DNA from: Jatrophihabitans telluris | Lineage (GTDB): Bacteria; Actinomycetota; Actinomycetes; Mycobacteriales; Jatrophihabitantaceae | Direction of reading: 5' to 3' | Length of the DNA: 64,000 nt | Assembly: GCF_023516435.1 (NCBI RefSeq) | Contig: NZ_CP097332.1 | Span: 620,001-684,000 of the forward strand | In this document: piece after piece, positions 26,859 to 35,786 of the stretch | Layout: each line of letters starts with the position of its first letter | How positions within the stretch are numbered: position 1 is the first letter of the stretch | The notes under the pieces: generated by a model | What the model saw: only the letters and a program-made list of their open reading frames with translations | Databases searched by the model: none | What the model was told of the DNA's origin: nothing | Position numbers and translations under genes: made by a program

Positions 26859-27782
26859 ATGCGTTCACACCTCCGCTCGTTTCGCACACTGGCGGCCTCC
26901 CTGCGGATGCTGCTGATCTTCACGGTGATCGTGGGTGTCGCCTACCCGCTTCTCGTCACCGCGATTGCTCAGCTGCCCGGTCTCAGGGGCCCGGCCGACG
27001 GCTCGCGCATTTCTGCCGACGGCAGAGTGGTCGGGTCGAAACTGCTCGGGCAGAACTTCACCGACGGCACCGGACGCCCACTTCCGCAGTACTTCCAACC
27101 TCGGCCATCAGCATCCGGTGCCAGCGGGTATGACCCGACCACCTCCGGCGCCAGCAACCTCGGCCCCGAATCGGTCGTCGACGTCTTGCCGGACCCAGCG
27201 GGGAAGGCTGACACCGGCAAGCTCAGCCTGCTCACGCAGGTCTGTTCGCGCAGCGTTGCGATCGGAAGGCTCTACGGTGTCGATGGGTCACGCCCCTTCT
27301 GCACGCCCGACGGGGTCGGTGCCGTCCTGGCCGTCTTCTGGTCCGGCCCGGGCTACTTCGGCACTGTCACCCGGGTGGTCAGCCTGAACCAGACGGGCGC
27401 GGCAACCCCGTTCATCAGCACGTTCCGTGGGGTCAAGGTCGAGTTGGCGCAGTTCGGACAGGACTACTCACGAGGCCAGGTCGTCCCGGTCCGCGGCCCT
27501 GCGCCGGCGACACCAGCGGTCCCCGCCGACGCCGTCACGGCCTCCGGGTCCGGGCTCGATCCTGAGATCAGTCCGGCCTACGCAGCGTTGCAGGAAGCTA
27601 CGGTGGCCAGTGCTCGCCGGCTCACGATCGGTCAGGTCGATCAAGTCGTGCGGAAATACATCAAGGGTCGTGATCTCGGCTTCCTCGGCGAGCCGCGAGT
27701 GAACGTACTGCAGGTCAACCTCGCGCTCGACGCCGAGTACCCGGTGGGCGAGCACACCGCGCGGGGTACTGCGGTGGGCTAG
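26859..27782 (+). CDS. kdpC: KdpC, enlarged
   Basis: A 307-residue protein with one N-terminal membrane helix (about 17-37) and the KdpC marks GSKLLGQNF (59-67), YFQPRPSASG and TASGSGLDPEISPAYA (228-241). The C-terminal part ends in the usual VNVLQVNLALD. Compared with E. coli KdpC (190 residues) it carries about 115 extra residues between roughly 105 and 221, with two Cys. KdpC assists ATP binding by KdpB. No kdpD or kdpE sensor genes follow in this window. Confidence 0.92.
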   Translation: MRSHLRSFRTLAASLRMLLIFTVIVGVAYPLLVTAIAQLPGLRGPADGSRISADGRVVGSKLLGQNFTDGTGRPLPQYFQPRPSASGASGYDPTTSGASNLGPESVVDVLPDPAGKADTGKLSLLTQVCSRSVAIGRLYGVDGSRPFCTPDGVGAVLAVFWSGPGYFGTVTRVVSLNQTGAATPFISTFRGVKVELAQFGQDYSRGQVVPVRGPAPATPAVPADAVTASGSGLDPEISPAYAALQEATVASARRLTIGQVDQVVRKYIKGRDLGFLGEPRVNVLQVNLALDAEYPVGEHTARGTAVG

Positions 27783-28075
27783 TGGGCGGCGCTGGCTTCC
27801 AGACGTACTCGACCCTTCACGGTAGGTGTGTGGTTGAGGTTGCCGTAGGCGACGTCGTATTCGGGTCTGTGGAGATATAGGCGCACGTTTGGGATTCCGG
27901 CGGCAATGGTCTCGTCAGCCAAGGCGTAGCGGGGCTGGTGTTCGCGCGTGGCGCATACAACGCATACCGGCGAGCATTCGACGAGATCGGGCAGAACGAT
28001 CTCCAGCTGGGCGCAGACTTCGAATGCATGACTGAGCCTCGACGGGCAGCCGGAGCAACGGTCGGCGATCGGGTG
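27779..28075 (-). pseudogene. Start-less Cys-rich open frame downstream of the VOC gene
   Basis: After the TAG stop of the VOC gene, the same frame stays open for 98 codons to a TAG at 27779-27781. It encodes a protein-like sequence with Cys pairs (CSGC; CSPVCVVC) and the stretch AGIPNVRLYLHRPEYD. No ATG, GTG or TTG is available before the Cys motifs. It could be a decayed small gene, a gene using a CTG start, or read-through. No other gene is seen in 27783-28075. Confidence 0.3.
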
Positions 28076-28504
28076 CTAGGGCGTGATGGTCACGCCTCCC
28101 CATTCCTCCGGCGCGACGTCGGCGATAGTCTGCGAGAACGTCCATTGATGGGCCCACGGATCCTGCACGGTGCATTGCCGTTCCCCGAAGGGGAGGTCGG
28201 TGGGTTCCATGATGATCACCGCGCCGCGGGCCGCCGCTCGGTCACGCTGAGCGTGGACGTCCGTTACCCGGACGGTAACCGAGTGCGTGATCACGGCTGG
28301 CTCCGGCGGCCGCCGGTTTCCTCCGGTGTCGGCGACGATCACTGCACCTTCACCGACCGATAGCTGCGCGCGATGGTCTTCTCCGATACGGACGCGCTCG
28401 ACGAATCCGAAGGCGTCGGTCAACCAGGCCACGGCGGCCCGGACGTCGGGATAGCTCAACACGGGAATGACCGTCGCCGCAGGTATGGACCGGTTCGGCT
28501 TCAT
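28076..28504 (-). CDS. VOC/glyoxalase-superfamily protein
   Basis: A 142-residue vicinal-oxygen-chelate protein with paired beta-alpha-beta-beta-beta units. It starts MKPNRSIPAATVIPVLSY and ends in the common FSQTIADVAPEEWGG tail of the PhnB-like group. Metal-ligand residues are not certain, so it may bind a small molecule, such as an antibiotic, rather than catalyse. It ends in an amber stop beyond which the frame remains open. Confidence 0.8.
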   Translation of the reverse strand: MKPNRSIPAATVIPVLSYPDVRAAVAWLTDAFGFVERVRIGEDHRAQLSVGEGAVIVADTGGNRRPPEPAVITHSVTVRVTDVHAQRDRAAARGAVIIMEPTDLPFGERQCTVQDPWAHQWTFSQTIADVAPEEWGGVTITP

Positions 28505-28571
28505 GCCCCGATCTAACCGACGATCGCCCCGACTGACAATGATCGCCGTCCGGCCAGGCAGACTGCAGGTC

Positions 28572-29102
28572 ATGCGTCCGTGGGTGTGGTTCTCGGCGAC
28601 TCTAGCGCCGATCTTGTTGATCGGCGGCTGGACCGTGGCCCAGTCCCGCCAGCCGAGCGGCTACGACCCGGTGCGCGACACGATCAGCGCGCTCGCCGCC
28701 CACCACGCGACCGATGCCTGGATCATGACCGCGGGCCTGGCCGGCCTGGGCGCGTGCCACCTGATCACAGCTTTTGGCTGGGGGGACTGCGGCCCCGTCG
28801 CCCGCGCGGTCCTGGGGCTCGGCGGCGCCGCGACGCTCGTCGTGGCGGCGTCGCCACAACCGGCCGCCGCCCACGTACCGGCGGCAGCGATCGGCTTTCT
28901 GGCGTTGGCGATCTGGCCCGCGTTCACACCTCGCGGCTTCGGCGCGGCTCGCTGGCTCTCGCTGGCGCTGGTGTTCCTGCTGGGCTGGTTCGCGACCACA
29001 TTGGCGCTCGGGTCGCTGGTCGGTCTCAGCGAACGGGTGCTCGCCGGAACGCAGGCCCTCACGCCGGTCGGCCTCCTGATCGCCCGCCGTCTCAGGTCGT
29101 GA
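28572..29102 (+). CDS. DUF998 membrane protein
   Basis: A 176-residue protein with about six hydrophobic helices and the family start GYDPVRDTISALAAH after helix 1. Its function is unknown. I chose the ATG at 28572, which puts the first helix at the N-terminus; upstream ATGs would overlap the divergent VOC gene. Its 3' end overlaps the converging TetR gene by 11 bp. Confidence 0.75.
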   Translation: MRPWVWFSATLAPILLIGGWTVAQSRQPSGYDPVRDTISALAAHHATDAWIMTAGLAGLGACHLITAFGWGDCGPVARAVLGLGGAATLVVAASPQPAAAHVPAAAIGFLALAIWPAFTPRGFGAARWLSLALVFLLGWFATTLALGSLVGLSERVLAGTQALTPVGLLIARRLRS

Positions 29103-29691
29103 GAGTTGCCGGAACCAGCATGGCAAGCACGCGGCGAGACAACGGGCCGAGGCGACGCGCTCGGGCCGGATCGACACCGCTCTGCGACAGGTGCGCATTG
29201 CCGACGGCCGCGCACAGCATGAGATAGGCGATGTCCTTCGATCGTGCGGCGGTCATGGACTCATCGACGCTGGTGAGCGCTCTGCTCATCGTGGTGAGGA
29301 TGTCGTCGTAGCCGTCGAGAAACATCTTGCGCAGCGCATCATCGCGGCGCGCTTCCTCGAAGAGGGCGAGCAGGACGGCTTGGTCCTCGCCTGGTTCGTA
29401 GAACGAGGCGTCGAACAGGTAGCGCATCACCGCCTGTACCCGAGCGGCGTCGTCCGGTGCGTCGTGAACCTTGTCGAACTCGGCCTGGTCCGCTGTGCTG
29501 ATCCATTCGGTCAGCGCAAGGACCTGGTCATGGCGATTGCCGAGATAGTGCCGGACATGACCGCGGGCCAGTCCGGCCTCTGCCGCCACGTCCTCCAGCG
29601 ATGTACCGGCGAACCCCATCCGCGCGATGCATCGAGCGAAGGCGGCCAGCACCTGTTCCCTTCGCGCTGCCGCCAAGCTGGTACGCCCCAT
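29092..29691 (-). CDS. TetR-family transcriptional regulator
   Basis: A 199-residue protein with an N-terminal TetR helix-turn-helix (about 8-55; TSLEDVAAEAGLARGHVRHYLGNR) and a C-terminal ligand domain of the BetI-like type. GGAAGGAG precedes the ATG at 29691. It is divergent from the ABC importer operon across 183 bp that include a perfect palindrome. It is likely an autorepressor and the local repressor of that operon. Confidence 0.85.
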   Translation of the reverse strand: MGRTSLAAARREQVLAAFARCIARMGFAGTSLEDVAAEAGLARGHVRHYLGNRHDQVLALTEWISTADQAEFDKVHDAPDDAARVQAVMRYLFDASFYEPGEDQAVLLALFEEARRDDALRKMFLDGYDDILTTMSRALTSVDESMTAARSKDIAYLMLCAAVGNAHLSQSGVDPARARRLGPLSRRVLAMLVPATLTT

Positions 29692-29765
29692 CGTGCGTCT
29701 CCTTCCAGTTGCGTCGCGCATCCCGCCCAGGCCGAACGGACGTCACTGAGATTAGCGATATTTTT

Positions 29766-29783
29766 TTAGTCTGTATTGACTAA
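29766..29783. promoter_or_regulatory. Candidate TetR operator overlapping a promoter
   Basis: TTAGTC-TGTATT-GACTAA is a perfect inverted repeat with 6-base arms in the divergent TetR/ABC region, next to a run of seven T. TTGACT at 29776-29781 overlaps the right arm and could be the -35 of the rightward operon, with TACACA at 29798-29803 as a weak -10. Placement suits TetR-type repression. Confidence 0.5.
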
Positions 29784-29874
29784 CTATCGGTCGACGGTAC
29801 ACACTCGTGCAACTCAACCGAACGCGCGTCCGGCGGTGCCGGTGGCGACGGGTTCCCAACCACAGGGAGATCGC

Positions 29875-31548
29875 GTGAACCGTCTCGAGTCATCCGAGGT
29901 CCGCACCGGTTCGGCCGGTCGCCTCGGGGTCGGCCTGATCATGCTCGCGCTGACCGTGGGGGTAAGTGCGTGCGGGGGTAGCGGCAACGCCGCCAGCTCG
30001 ACCAAGGCCACGCCCGCCACGCTCACCATCACCACGCCGCCGGCAGCGGGCGACATCGACAAGGTCAACTGGGCGCTGCCGAAGGGCGAACCGTCGACGC
30101 TGGATCCGGTGAAGACGGGGGACTACTCTCCCAACACCGTCGTCCTCAACATGTGCGAGCCGCTCATGGCCTTGCAGCCCGACTTCAGCGTCAAGCCCGG
30201 CCTGGCCGAAAACGTGACTCAGCCGGACAGCAAGACGATGGTGTTCACGATTCGCAGGGGCGTGACGTTCTGGGACGGCACCCCGCTCACCGCAGCGGAC
30301 GTGGCCTTCAGCCTGCAACGGAATCTCGATCCTCGAAACACACCGGTCGGCGGGGCGCTCTTTCGCAGTGTTGCGGCCATCAAGGCAACCGGCCCTCTTC
30401 AGGTGACGGTCACCTTCGTCCGGCACGACGCCCAGTTCCTGAACACGATGGCCAGCGTTTCCAGCGCCATCAGTGAAAAGGCCTTCGTCGAGCGGGCCGG
30501 CAAGAACTACGGATCACCGCGGGCGGGAGTGATGTGCACCGGGCCGTTCAAGTTCGGCAAATGGGCCGCGGGCGATCGCATCGTCCTTGCTCGCAACGAC
30601 CAGTACTGGTCGACGAAGGCAAAGGCCAAGGAGTTCGACTTCGTCTTCTTCACCGACGACAGCACGCTCACCAGCGCGCTGCTCGCCGGGCAGATCGACG
30701 GAACCTACGAGGCGCCGCTGGGCAGCATCGACACCTTGCGCAAGGCCTCGGGCGGCAAGCTCTACTACGGACCCTCGACCCAGTCACTCAGCATCGGCCC
30801 GGTGTCGGCGACCGGACCGGCCGCCGATCCACGGGTGCGTCGCGCGCTCGACCTGGCGATCGACAAGCCCAGCCTGATCAAGAATGTGCTGCACGGCGCG
30901 GGTAGCCCGTTGCGTACGTTCACACCCCAGCTGACCTGGGCAGGCGATCCGGCAAAGGCCGTCTATGACCAGGGTTACCAAGGCCTGCCCGACAACGCGG
31001 CGGCGAACCTGGCGCAGGCCAAGTCCCTGATCGCCCAAGCCGCGCCCGCGACGAAGAACCTGACGATGGTCATCCCGTCCGGTGATCAGCTGAGCCTGCA
31101 GACGGCGACGATCGTGCAGGCCGATGCTCACCAGATCGGACTCACCATCTCGATCAAGCAGATGCAGCCCACGTCGTTCAGTGAACTGTTCTACGACCCG
31201 ACCAAGCGTGCCGGTATCGATCTGATCGTCGCCAGCGGCTACATCGAGGTGCCAGGGGCCTACTATTACGCCCCCGGCTTCGTTCTCAAGGACGGCCCGT
31301 TCAACTGGACCGGCTGGAGCGACCCTCAGGTGTCCAAGCTGATGACGGACGGCCAGCAGGCCACCGACCCGCAGGTAGCCGCCAAGGACTTCGTTGCCGC
31401 GCAGGCCATCTTCGGCCCCGCGGACCTGCAGATCAGCCTGGCCTCGCTCAACGAACTGCTCTACCTGAACAACAAGATCACCGGTGCGCCCGCTTCGTTC
31501 GCCTACATCAGCTCGGCGTGGGCCGCCTCGGTGGGCAAGTCGCAGTGA
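29875..31548 (+). CDS. ABC transporter substrate-binding lipoprotein (family 5, peptide/nickel type)
   Basis: A 557-residue lipoprotein. The signal peptide ends in the lipobox VSAC with C33 as the lipid anchor. The mature part is an SBP_bac_5 protein (segment MVFTIRRGVTFWDGTPLTAADV). It captures peptides or other small organic molecules outside the membrane and delivers them to the permeases encoded next. Start is GTG 29875 with AGGGAG five bases upstream. The stop overlaps the next start (GTGA). Confidence 0.9.
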   Translation: MNRLESSEVRTGSAGRLGVGLIMLALTVGVSACGGSGNAASSTKATPATLTITTPPAAGDIDKVNWALPKGEPSTLDPVKTGDYSPNTVVLNMCEPLMALQPDFSVKPGLAENVTQPDSKTMVFTIRRGVTFWDGTPLTAADVAFSLQRNLDPRNTPVGGALFRSVAAIKATGPLQVTVTFVRHDAQFLNTMASVSSAISEKAFVERAGKNYGSPRAGVMCTGPFKFGKWAAGDRIVLARNDQYWSTKAKAKEFDFVFFTDDSTLTSALLAGQIDGTYEAPLGSIDTLRKASGGKLYYGPSTQSLSIGPVSATGPAADPRVRRALDLAIDKPSLIKNVLHGAGSPLRTFTPQLTWAGDPAKAVYDQGYQGLPDNAAANLAQAKSLIAQAAPATKNLTMVIPSGDQLSLQTATIVQADAHQIGLTISIKQMQPTSFSELFYDPTKRAGIDLIVASGYIEVPGAYYYAPGFVLKDGPFNWTGWSDPQVSKLMTDGQQATDPQVAAKDFVAAQAIFGPADLQISLASLNELLYLNNKITGAPASFAYISSAWAASVGKSQ

Positions 31549-32498
31549 TCTCGCCGGTCCTGGGGTTCATCCTGCGCCGCCTGGCCGCGCTCGTGGTGAC
31601 GCTGTTCGTCTCCAGCGTGCTGCTCTACGGCGTGCTGTATCTGAGCCCCGGGGACCCGGCTGCCCTGATCGCCGGCGGGCACAACCCGAGCCAGAGCACG
31701 CTCGCCGCGATCAGGGCCGAATACCACCTGAGCGATCCGTTCTGGTCCCGGTACTGGCGGTGGTTGTCCGGCCTGCTGCAGTGGAAGCTCGGACGCTCGA
31801 TCGGGTTCGACGACCAGGTCTCCCACCTGATCTCCTCGCGTGCGACCAACACTCTGTTCCTCGTCGGGTACGCGACGGTCCTGATCCTGCCCATCGGCAT
31901 CGCGGCCGGAACCCTGTCCGCGCTGAGAGGAAGGGTGCTCGGCAACATCGTGACGACGGTGACCAGCCTCCTGATGGCTGTGCCGACTTTCGTCGCCGCG
32001 ATCGTGCTGATCTGGGTCTTCGCGACGAAGCTGACCTGGTTTCCGATCTTCGGTTCGGGATCGGGATTCCTCGACCGGGTGCGGCACCTGACCCTACCGG
32101 CGGTCGCCCTGGCGTGCTCCTACGTCGCCTACCTCAGTCGCGTGACCCGGTCGGCGGTATCGGCCGAACTGCGCTCCGAGCACGTCGACACCGCCCGCTC
32201 GCGCGGTATCCCGATGCGACTGGTGGTCCGCCGCCACGTCCTGCGCAACGCCGCCGCGCCCGTACTGACCGTGTCCGGCCTGACCGTGGCCGGACTCGTC
32301 GCCGGGACGGTCGTCGCCGAGCAGGCCTTCGGCGTCAGCGGTATCGGCTCCCTGCTCGTCCTGGCCGCGCAGAAGCAGGACTTCGTGGTGGTTCAGGACA
32401 TCTCGCTGCTGATGGTGTCGGCGTTCGTCGTCGTCAACACGATCGTCGATCTGCTGAACGTGGGCCTGGACCCGCGGCTGGCCCGGACGGGGCGGTGA
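31545..32498 (+). CDS. ABC transporter permease (DppB-like)
   Basis: A 317-residue inner-membrane permease with six helices, the family opening FILRRLAALVVTLF and the ATPase-coupling EAA-like loop HVDTARSRGIPMRLVV. It forms half of the channel with the following permease. GTG start within the GTGA overlap. Confidence 0.9.
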   Translation: MISPVLGFILRRLAALVVTLFVSSVLLYGVLYLSPGDPAALIAGGHNPSQSTLAAIRAEYHLSDPFWSRYWRWLSGLLQWKLGRSIGFDDQVSHLISSRATNTLFLVGYATVLILPIGIAAGTLSALRGRVLGNIVTTVTSLLMAVPTFVAAIVLIWVFATKLTWFPIFGSGSGFLDRVRHLTLPAVALACSYVAYLSRVTRSAVSAELRSEHVDTARSRGIPMRLVVRRHVLRNAAAPVLTVSGLTVAGLVAGTVVAEQAFGVSGIGSLLVLAAQKQDFVVVQDISLLMVSAFVVVNTIVDLLNVGLDPRLARTGR

Positions 32499-32503
32499 GG
32501 CAG

Positions 32504-33442
32504 ATGCCCGACTCGAATCAGGCCGCCGGCGCTCACGGCGAGGTGGCTCTGCTCCCCCCGACGAGCGGGCTGGACCTGCCGGTCGCGGCCGTCGTCCGCC
32601 GGCGTGGCTACGGTCCCCTCCGCGCGCTGGCCGCGCTGGGTCCCGTCGCCGTCATCGCGATGGTGGTCTGCGCGCTCCTGGTGCTGACCGCCGTGCTTGC
32701 ACCGCTGATCGCGCCCCACGACCCGACCGCGCTGGACGTGAACAGCATCTTCGGACCGCCGTCCGCGCAGCACCTGCTCGGCACCGACGACACCGGACGT
32801 GACCTGCTGTCGCGTCTGATCTACGGGGCGCGGGCCAGCCTGGCCGGCCCTGTGTCGGTGATCGGGTTGTCGGCGATCTTCGGTACCACGCTGGGTGTCC
32901 TGTGCGCCTGGTGGCGCGGGCCGTTCGACGCGGTGGTCTCCCGCGTGTTCGACCTGCTCTTCGCGTTCCCGGGGATCGTATTGGCGATCCTGGCCTCGAC
33001 GATCTTCGGAGCCGGATTCCTCGCGCCCGTCATCGCGATCTCGATCTCCTACCTCCCGGTCATCGGCCGGGTCATCCGCGCTGCGGCGCTGAAAGAACGC
33101 GGGCTGCCCTACATCGAAGCCCTGCAGCTCAACGGGGTTTCCAGCCCCGCGATCTGCCTGCGCCACCTGGTGCCGAACCTCCTGCCGCTACTACTGGTGC
33201 AGTGCACGGTCGGGTTCGGCTACGCGATGCTCGACCTCGCGGCCATCGCGTTCCTCGGACTCGGGCTGCAGCCGCCGGTGGCCGACTGGGGACTGATGGT
33301 CGCCAACGGAAAACCCTCGATCCTGGGCGGGCACCCCGAGCAGTCCCTCTACGCCGCCATCGTCATCGTTCTCGCCGTGGTCGCGGTGAATCTGGTCGGC
33401 GAACGGCTGGCCCTGCGCTTCGAGAGCGGAGATCACGCATGA
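32504..33442 (+). CDS. ABC transporter permease (DppC-like)
   Basis: A 312-residue permease with the DppC/OppC mark HLLGTDDTGRDLLSRLIYGAR and a coupling loop ALKERGLPYIEALQLNG. I chose ATG 32504, preceded by GGTGAGG; a GTG at 32495 overlapping the previous stop is also possible. Its end overlaps the next gene as ATGA. Confidence 0.9.
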   Translation: MPDSNQAAGAHGEVALLPPTSGLDLPVAAVVRRRGYGPLRALAALGPVAVIAMVVCALLVLTAVLAPLIAPHDPTALDVNSIFGPPSAQHLLGTDDTGRDLLSRLIYGARASLAGPVSVIGLSAIFGTTLGVLCAWWRGPFDAVVSRVFDLLFAFPGIVLAILASTIFGAGFLAPVIAISISYLPVIGRVIRAAALKERGLPYIEALQLNGVSSPAICLRHLVPNLLPLLLVQCTVGFGYAMLDLAAIAFLGLGLQPPVADWGLMVANGKPSILGGHPEQSLYAAIVIVLAVVAVNLVGERLALRFESGDHA

Positions 33443-34434
33443 CAACCGTGCCGGTACCGCCGTTGCTCGAGGTCCGTGACCTGCGGCTCGACCTGGCGAT
33501 GACCAAAGGACTCCAGCGTCGGATCCTGCGCGGCGTCAGTTTCGAGCTGCGGGCCGGGGAGGCGCTCGGCGTGGTGGGGGAATCCGGTTCCGGTAAGTCG
33601 ATGACGGCGCGGGCGATCACCCGGCTGCTTCCGAACAACGCCACTGTGCACGGCAGGATCACCTTCAACGGAGCCTCGGTACTGGACATGTCCGGCTCTC
33701 AGCTCCGACGCCTGCGCAGCCAGTCGATCGCCATGATCTTCCAGGACCCGCGTGCGCATATCAATCCGGTTCGGACGGTGGGCGATTTCCTCTGTGAGGG
33801 GTTGATCTCCACTCGCCATACCTCGCGCAGGGTGGCCGAGGCCACGGTCCGCCAACTGCTGGCGGACGTGCAGATTCCCGACGCGGACCGGCGCATGCGG
33901 CAGCGTCCCTATGAGCTCTCCGGCGGCCTGCTGCAGCGCGTGATGATCGCCGCGGCGCTGGCGATCGAGCCCGCGCTGCTGATCGCCGACGAGCCCACCA
34001 CGGCGCTGGACGTCACTACGCAGGAAGAGGTGATGGCGATCCTGGCCGAACTGTGCCGGGTTCGTTCGTTGGCTCTGCTGTTCATCACCCACGACCTCGA
34101 ACTCGCCGGTGCCGTCTGCGACCGGACGGCGGTGATGTACGCGGGGCGGGTGGTGGAGTCGGCACCGACGCGACAGCTGCACGCCGATCCTCGCCACCCG
34201 TATACGCAGGCGCTGCTGGCCGCACAGCCGGCCAAGGCCGAGCGCGGGTCGCGGCTGCCCACCGTCGCGGGCGCCCCGATCTCGGCCTGGGAAGTGGGTG
34301 ACGGGTGTTCGTTCCAACCCCGTTGCCCCATCGCTTCCCAAGCGTGCCGCACCGACGACCCGCGGACCCGGGAAGTGCTCGGCAGCGATGTCGCCTGCCA
34401 CCACGCCGAGCAGAGCAAGGGGGCGGTGGCGTGA
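33439..34434 (+). CDS. ABC transporter ATP-binding protein (DppD/OppD-like)
   Basis: A 331-residue ATPase with Walker A GESGSGKS, signature ELSGGLLQR (variant of LSGGQ), Walker B LLIADEPTTALD and the His switch FITHDLE. A C-terminal Cys-bearing oligopeptide-transporter extension is present (CSFQPRCPIASQAC). It powers import together with the next ATPase. Confidence 0.92.
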   Translation: MTTVPVPPLLEVRDLRLDLAMTKGLQRRILRGVSFELRAGEALGVVGESGSGKSMTARAITRLLPNNATVHGRITFNGASVLDMSGSQLRRLRSQSIAMIFQDPRAHINPVRTVGDFLCEGLISTRHTSRRVAEATVRQLLADVQIPDADRRMRQRPYELSGGLLQRVMIAAALAIEPALLIADEPTTALDVTTQEEVMAILAELCRVRSLALLFITHDLELAGAVCDRTAVMYAGRVVESAPTRQLHADPRHPYTQALLAAQPAKAERGSRLPTVAGAPISAWEVGDGCSFQPRCPIASQACRTDDPRTREVLGSDVACHHAEQSKGAVA

Positions 34435-35249
34435 GCGACGTTCCGATCCTCCAGGTCGCCGAGCTGGTCAAGATCTACGGCGGACGGCGTGGCCCGCGCG
34501 GGGGCGGTCTCGTCGCCGTCGACGACGTGTCCTTCACGCTCGAATCGCGGGGATGCCTTGCTGTCGTGGGGGAATCAGGCTCAGGTAAGACCACGACCGC
34601 ACGCATCATCGCCGGACTCGAGCAGGCCAGTTCCGGCCGGGTCTCGGTCGACGGACAGCCTTGGAACATCGGGAGGCTGACCACTCGCGAGCGACGGCGC
34701 CGGGCGCGGGTGGTCCAGATGGTGTTCCAGGACCCGTACCAGTCCTTGGACCGGCGCCAGACGGTCGGAGCCTGCCTGCACGAGACGCTGCGCCTGCACT
34801 TCGATCTGTCGTCGGCCGAGCGCGCGTCCAGGGTGGCCGAGCTGCTCGAGCTGGTCGGGCTCACCGCCGACCACGCACGCGTCCGGCCGAGAATGCTCTC
34901 CGGGGGGCAGCGGCAACGGGTGGCGATTGCGCGGGCCCTGGCGCCGCAACCACGCTTGCTCATTCTCGACGAAGCCGTCGCGGCGTTGGACGTCTCGATC
35001 CAGGCGCAGATCCTGAACCTGCTCACGGACGCTCGGGAGAAGACCGGGGTGGCGATGTTGTTCATCTCGCACGACCTGGGCGTCGTACGTCAGGTGGCCG
35101 ACTCCGTCGTGGTCATGAAGGACGGGCACGTGGTGGAACACGGGCCGGCCGACCGTATCTTCGGCAAACCTGAACATGCCTATACGCAAAGGCTTCTGAA
35201 CTCCACGCCGCGGCCGGGCTGGCGTCCGGTGGCCCGCGCCGCGACCTGA
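34431..35249 (+). CDS. ABC transporter ATP-binding protein (DppF/OppF-like)
   Basis: A 272-residue ATPase with Walker A GESGSGKT, signature LSGGQRQR and Walker B LLILDEAVAALD, where Ala replaces the usual Pro of DEP. The C-terminal extension is short compared with OppF. Start GTG overlaps the previous stop (GTGA). Last of the five transporter genes. Confidence 0.9.
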   Translation: MSDVPILQVAELVKIYGGRRGPRGGGLVAVDDVSFTLESRGCLAVVGESGSGKTTTARIIAGLEQASSGRVSVDGQPWNIGRLTTRERRRRARVVQMVFQDPYQSLDRRQTVGACLHETLRLHFDLSSAERASRVAELLELVGLTADHARVRPRMLSGGQRQRVAIARALAPQPRLLILDEAVAALDVSIQAQILNLLTDAREKTGVAMLFISHDLGVVRQVADSVVVMKDGHVVEHGPADRIFGKPEHAYTQRLLNSTPRPGWRPVARAAT

Positions 35250-35315
35250 ACATCCCCAGCGTGGCCGGCACTCGGTCCCGCAGTCCCCACCTCTTTGAGC
35301 CACTTGGAGCACCGC

Positions 35316-35777
35316 ATGCAATTGCTCGAACCCACCCTCACCTTCGCCTTCGAAGCCCGGGTGGAGATTGCCGAATCCCTGCGGATCGGGCGCGGCCCCG
35401 GGGAGGAGGTCTGGTTCACGCCCATCACCGGGGGCACCGTGTCCGGGCCCCGGCTGAGCGGCGTGGTGTTGCCATACGGCGGTGACTGGTCAACGACCCG
35501 CCCGACCGGGACGACGCTGGACGCCCGCTACCTCCTGCGCGCCGACGACGGGGCCGTGATCGAGATCCACAATCGCGGTGTCTTCCAGTCCAGCAAGGAG
35601 GTCGAAACGCGCTTGGTCAAGGGAGATCCGGTGGCCGAGTCCGAGTACTACTACCGTACCTCGCCGGTGTTCCAGACCGACGCCGAAAGCCACTCCTGGC
35701 TGACCTCTCGGGTCTTCGTCGGGATGGCCCGGGACGAGGCCGGCGTGGTCTGCATCCGATTCTTCGTACTCGACTGA
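35316..35777 (+). CDS. DUF3237 (UPF0311) family protein
   Basis: A 153-residue protein with the family features GGTVSGPRLSG and a tail VYYRTSPVF-like segment (YYYRTSPVFQTDAE). DUF3237 proteins are all-beta and of unknown activity, often encoded near catabolic or degradative genes. GGAG lies before the ATG at 35316. It starts 66 bp after the transporter ATPase, likely in the same operon. Confidence 0.8.
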   Translation: MQLLEPTLTFAFEARVEIAESLRIGRGPGEEVWFTPITGGTVSGPRLSGVVLPYGGDWSTTRPTGTTLDARYLLRADDGAVIEIHNRGVFQSSKEVETRLVKGDPVAESEYYYRTSPVFQTDAESHSWLTSRVFVGMARDEAGVVCIRFFVLD

Positions 35778-35786
35778 GGTACGGAC

